DNA from: JANXLS01 sp038227045
GTDB taxonomy: Bacteria > Planctomycetota > SZUA-567 > H5-PLA8
Direction: 5' to 3'
Assembly: GCA_038227045.1 (NCBI GenBank)
Contig: JBBRQD010000087.1
Coordinates: 1-23,807 of the forward strand
DNA length: 23,807 nt
Part shown: one piece after another, positions 23,254 to 23,807 of the stretch
How the letters are laid out: each line of letters begins with the position of its first letter
Numbering within the stretch: position 1 is the first letter of the stretch
Notes under the pieces: generated by a model
The model's database searches: none
What the model saw: only the letters and a program-made list of their open reading frames with translations
What the model was told of the DNA's origin: nothing
Program-made: the position numbers and the translations under genes

Positions 23254-23300
23254 TGCGAAGCGGCGAACACAATGCCGCCCGATCTGCATGTTACTTCGCA
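23254..23300. terminator. Inverted repeat between convergent genes, weak bidirectional terminator candidate
   Basis: TGCGAAG (23254-23260) is inverted as CTTCGCA (23294-23300), with a nested CGGC/GCCG stem (23261-23264 and 23274-23277). It spans the 38-bp gap and overlaps the last codons of the sulfatase. No T-tract is present on either strand, so confidence is low. Confidence 0.3.
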
Positions 23301-23704
23301 TGACCCGTTGCGTTCTGCAACTGGTTCTTCAATTTCGCCAGGGTCTCTTTGGATTCCGGAGTCTGCGCGAGATTTTTCAGTTCCGCTGGGTCGTTTTCTT
23401 CATCGTACAATTCGATTCCATGCGCTCCGCCGTCCCACTCGGTGTAGCGCCATTTGTCCGTGCGCAGACTATAGCCCATGATCGCATTCTTTCCGCCTCC
23501 ACGACGGACTTGCGTCAGCGCGGGTTTATCCCAGGCAGCGGCGGGATTTTCGATCAACGGACGCAGGCTGATGCCGTCCAGTTTTTCGGGAATAGGCAGA
23601 CCGGCGAGATCGGCCAGTGTTGAATGCAGATCGACCAGTTCAACGTTTCGCGCACACACTTTCCCCGCGTGTCCAGCGACAATCATTCCTCCGGCCGACG
23701 ACAA
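23291..23704 (-). CDS. Sulfatase, C-terminal fragment (probably frameshifted, runs towards the window edge)
   Basis: The open frame encodes the C-terminal 137 residues of a type I sulfatase of the iduronate-2-sulfatase-like group. It has KVCARNVELVDLHSTLADLAGL, DGISLRPLIENP, YSLRTDKWRYTEW and ELYDEENDPAELKNLA. The catalytic Cys/Ser motif and metal ligands would be in the missing N-terminal part. The TTG at 23704 is not a real start, because a TAA precedes it at 23707-23705 and the family continues upstream. The adjacent frame, open from the window edge, reads LIVV just where this frame picks up AGGM, as in the family's LIVxAPGM. One extra G in the GGCC at about 23695-23700 would explain the break. 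The gene is therefore a pseudogene or carries a sequencing error. It is convergent with the coiled-coil gene. Confidence 0.6.
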   Translation of the reverse strand: MSSAGGMIVAGHAGKVCARNVELVDLHSTLADLAGLPIPEKLDGISLRPLIENPAAAWDKPALTQVRRGGGKNAIMGYSLRTDKWRYTEWDGGAHGIELYDEENDPAELKNLAQTPESKETLAKLKNQLQNATGHAK

Positions 23705-23807
23705 TTAGATTTCCCGGTTCGCCTGGGCAACGATCGTTGCGCTGAAGCAGGCTTTCTTTACGATCCAACTTGACCAGCGAAACGGAAGCGAGCTCTGCTG
23801 AGGAGCA

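Overview
The window looks like a chromosomal segment of a moderately GC-rich bacterium. Its content suggests the PVC group (Planctomycetes, Verrucomicrobia, Lentisphaerae and relatives): a five-gene MoxR/DUF58/von Willebrand operon with very large membrane VWA proteins, a secreted PQQ-type beta-propeller protein starting with DWPQW after its signal peptide, a sulfatase, and MJ0042-like zinc ribbons at the N-termini of otherwise unrelated proteins. This placement is inferred from gene content; no rRNA or other phylogenetic marker is present.

Layout. Bases 1-139 are the right end of an IS66-family insertion sequence (transposase C-terminus plus terminal inverted repeat). Bases 346-9530 hold a plus-strand operon: moxR-type AAA+ ATPase, DUF58 protein, BatA-like VWA membrane protein, VWA plus glutamine-amidotransferase-like membrane protein, and a DUF4175-like membrane protein. 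It ends in a strong intrinsic terminator (9554-9585). A sigma70-like promoter follows directly and drives an apparently leaderless Fur-family regulator, then murD (GTG start). On the minus strand, convergent to murD, lies a quinone cluster (ubiD, a Uma2-family gene, ubiE) preceded by lexA with a good promoter and candidate operators. Further right on the minus strand are selB, the PQQ-like protein and a cupin protein. Divergent from the cupin gene is a PPK2-type polyphosphate kinase, followed by a long coiled-coil protein with two zinc ribbons. The right edge holds the C-terminal part of a probably frameshifted sulfatase on the minus strand.

How the genes work together. The first operon is the classic MoxR-chaperone/VWA system. 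The ATPase is expected to remodel or activate its VWA partners, and the membrane proteins present their VWA domains near the cell envelope. Fur, MurD, UbiE/UbiD, LexA and SelB are housekeeping functions (metal homeostasis, peptidoglycan precursors, quinone synthesis, SOS control, selenocysteine insertion).

Most unusual signal. Five intergenic regions carry short arrays of 7-bp tandem units: ATTTGNN; GGTTAGG-like; TCAGGTT-like (twice, at distant loci); and AGTCCTG/AGTGCCG. Four of the arrays face an inverted copy across a unique centre, so each locus could fold into a long imperfect hairpin. The fifth has only a single inverted unit as partner. In that divergent region, inverted copies of one unit appear to supply the Shine-Dalgarno sequence for both flanking genes. 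The units resemble, from memory, the heptanucleotide STRR repeats of heterocystous cyanobacteria. Also notable are a lone tRNA 3'-half inside the MoxR operon, a 35-residue (five-heptad) repeat in the coiled-coil protein, an AT-richer Uma2 gene inside the quinone cluster, and a direct repeat exactly 21 bp apart bracketing the lexA -10 box.
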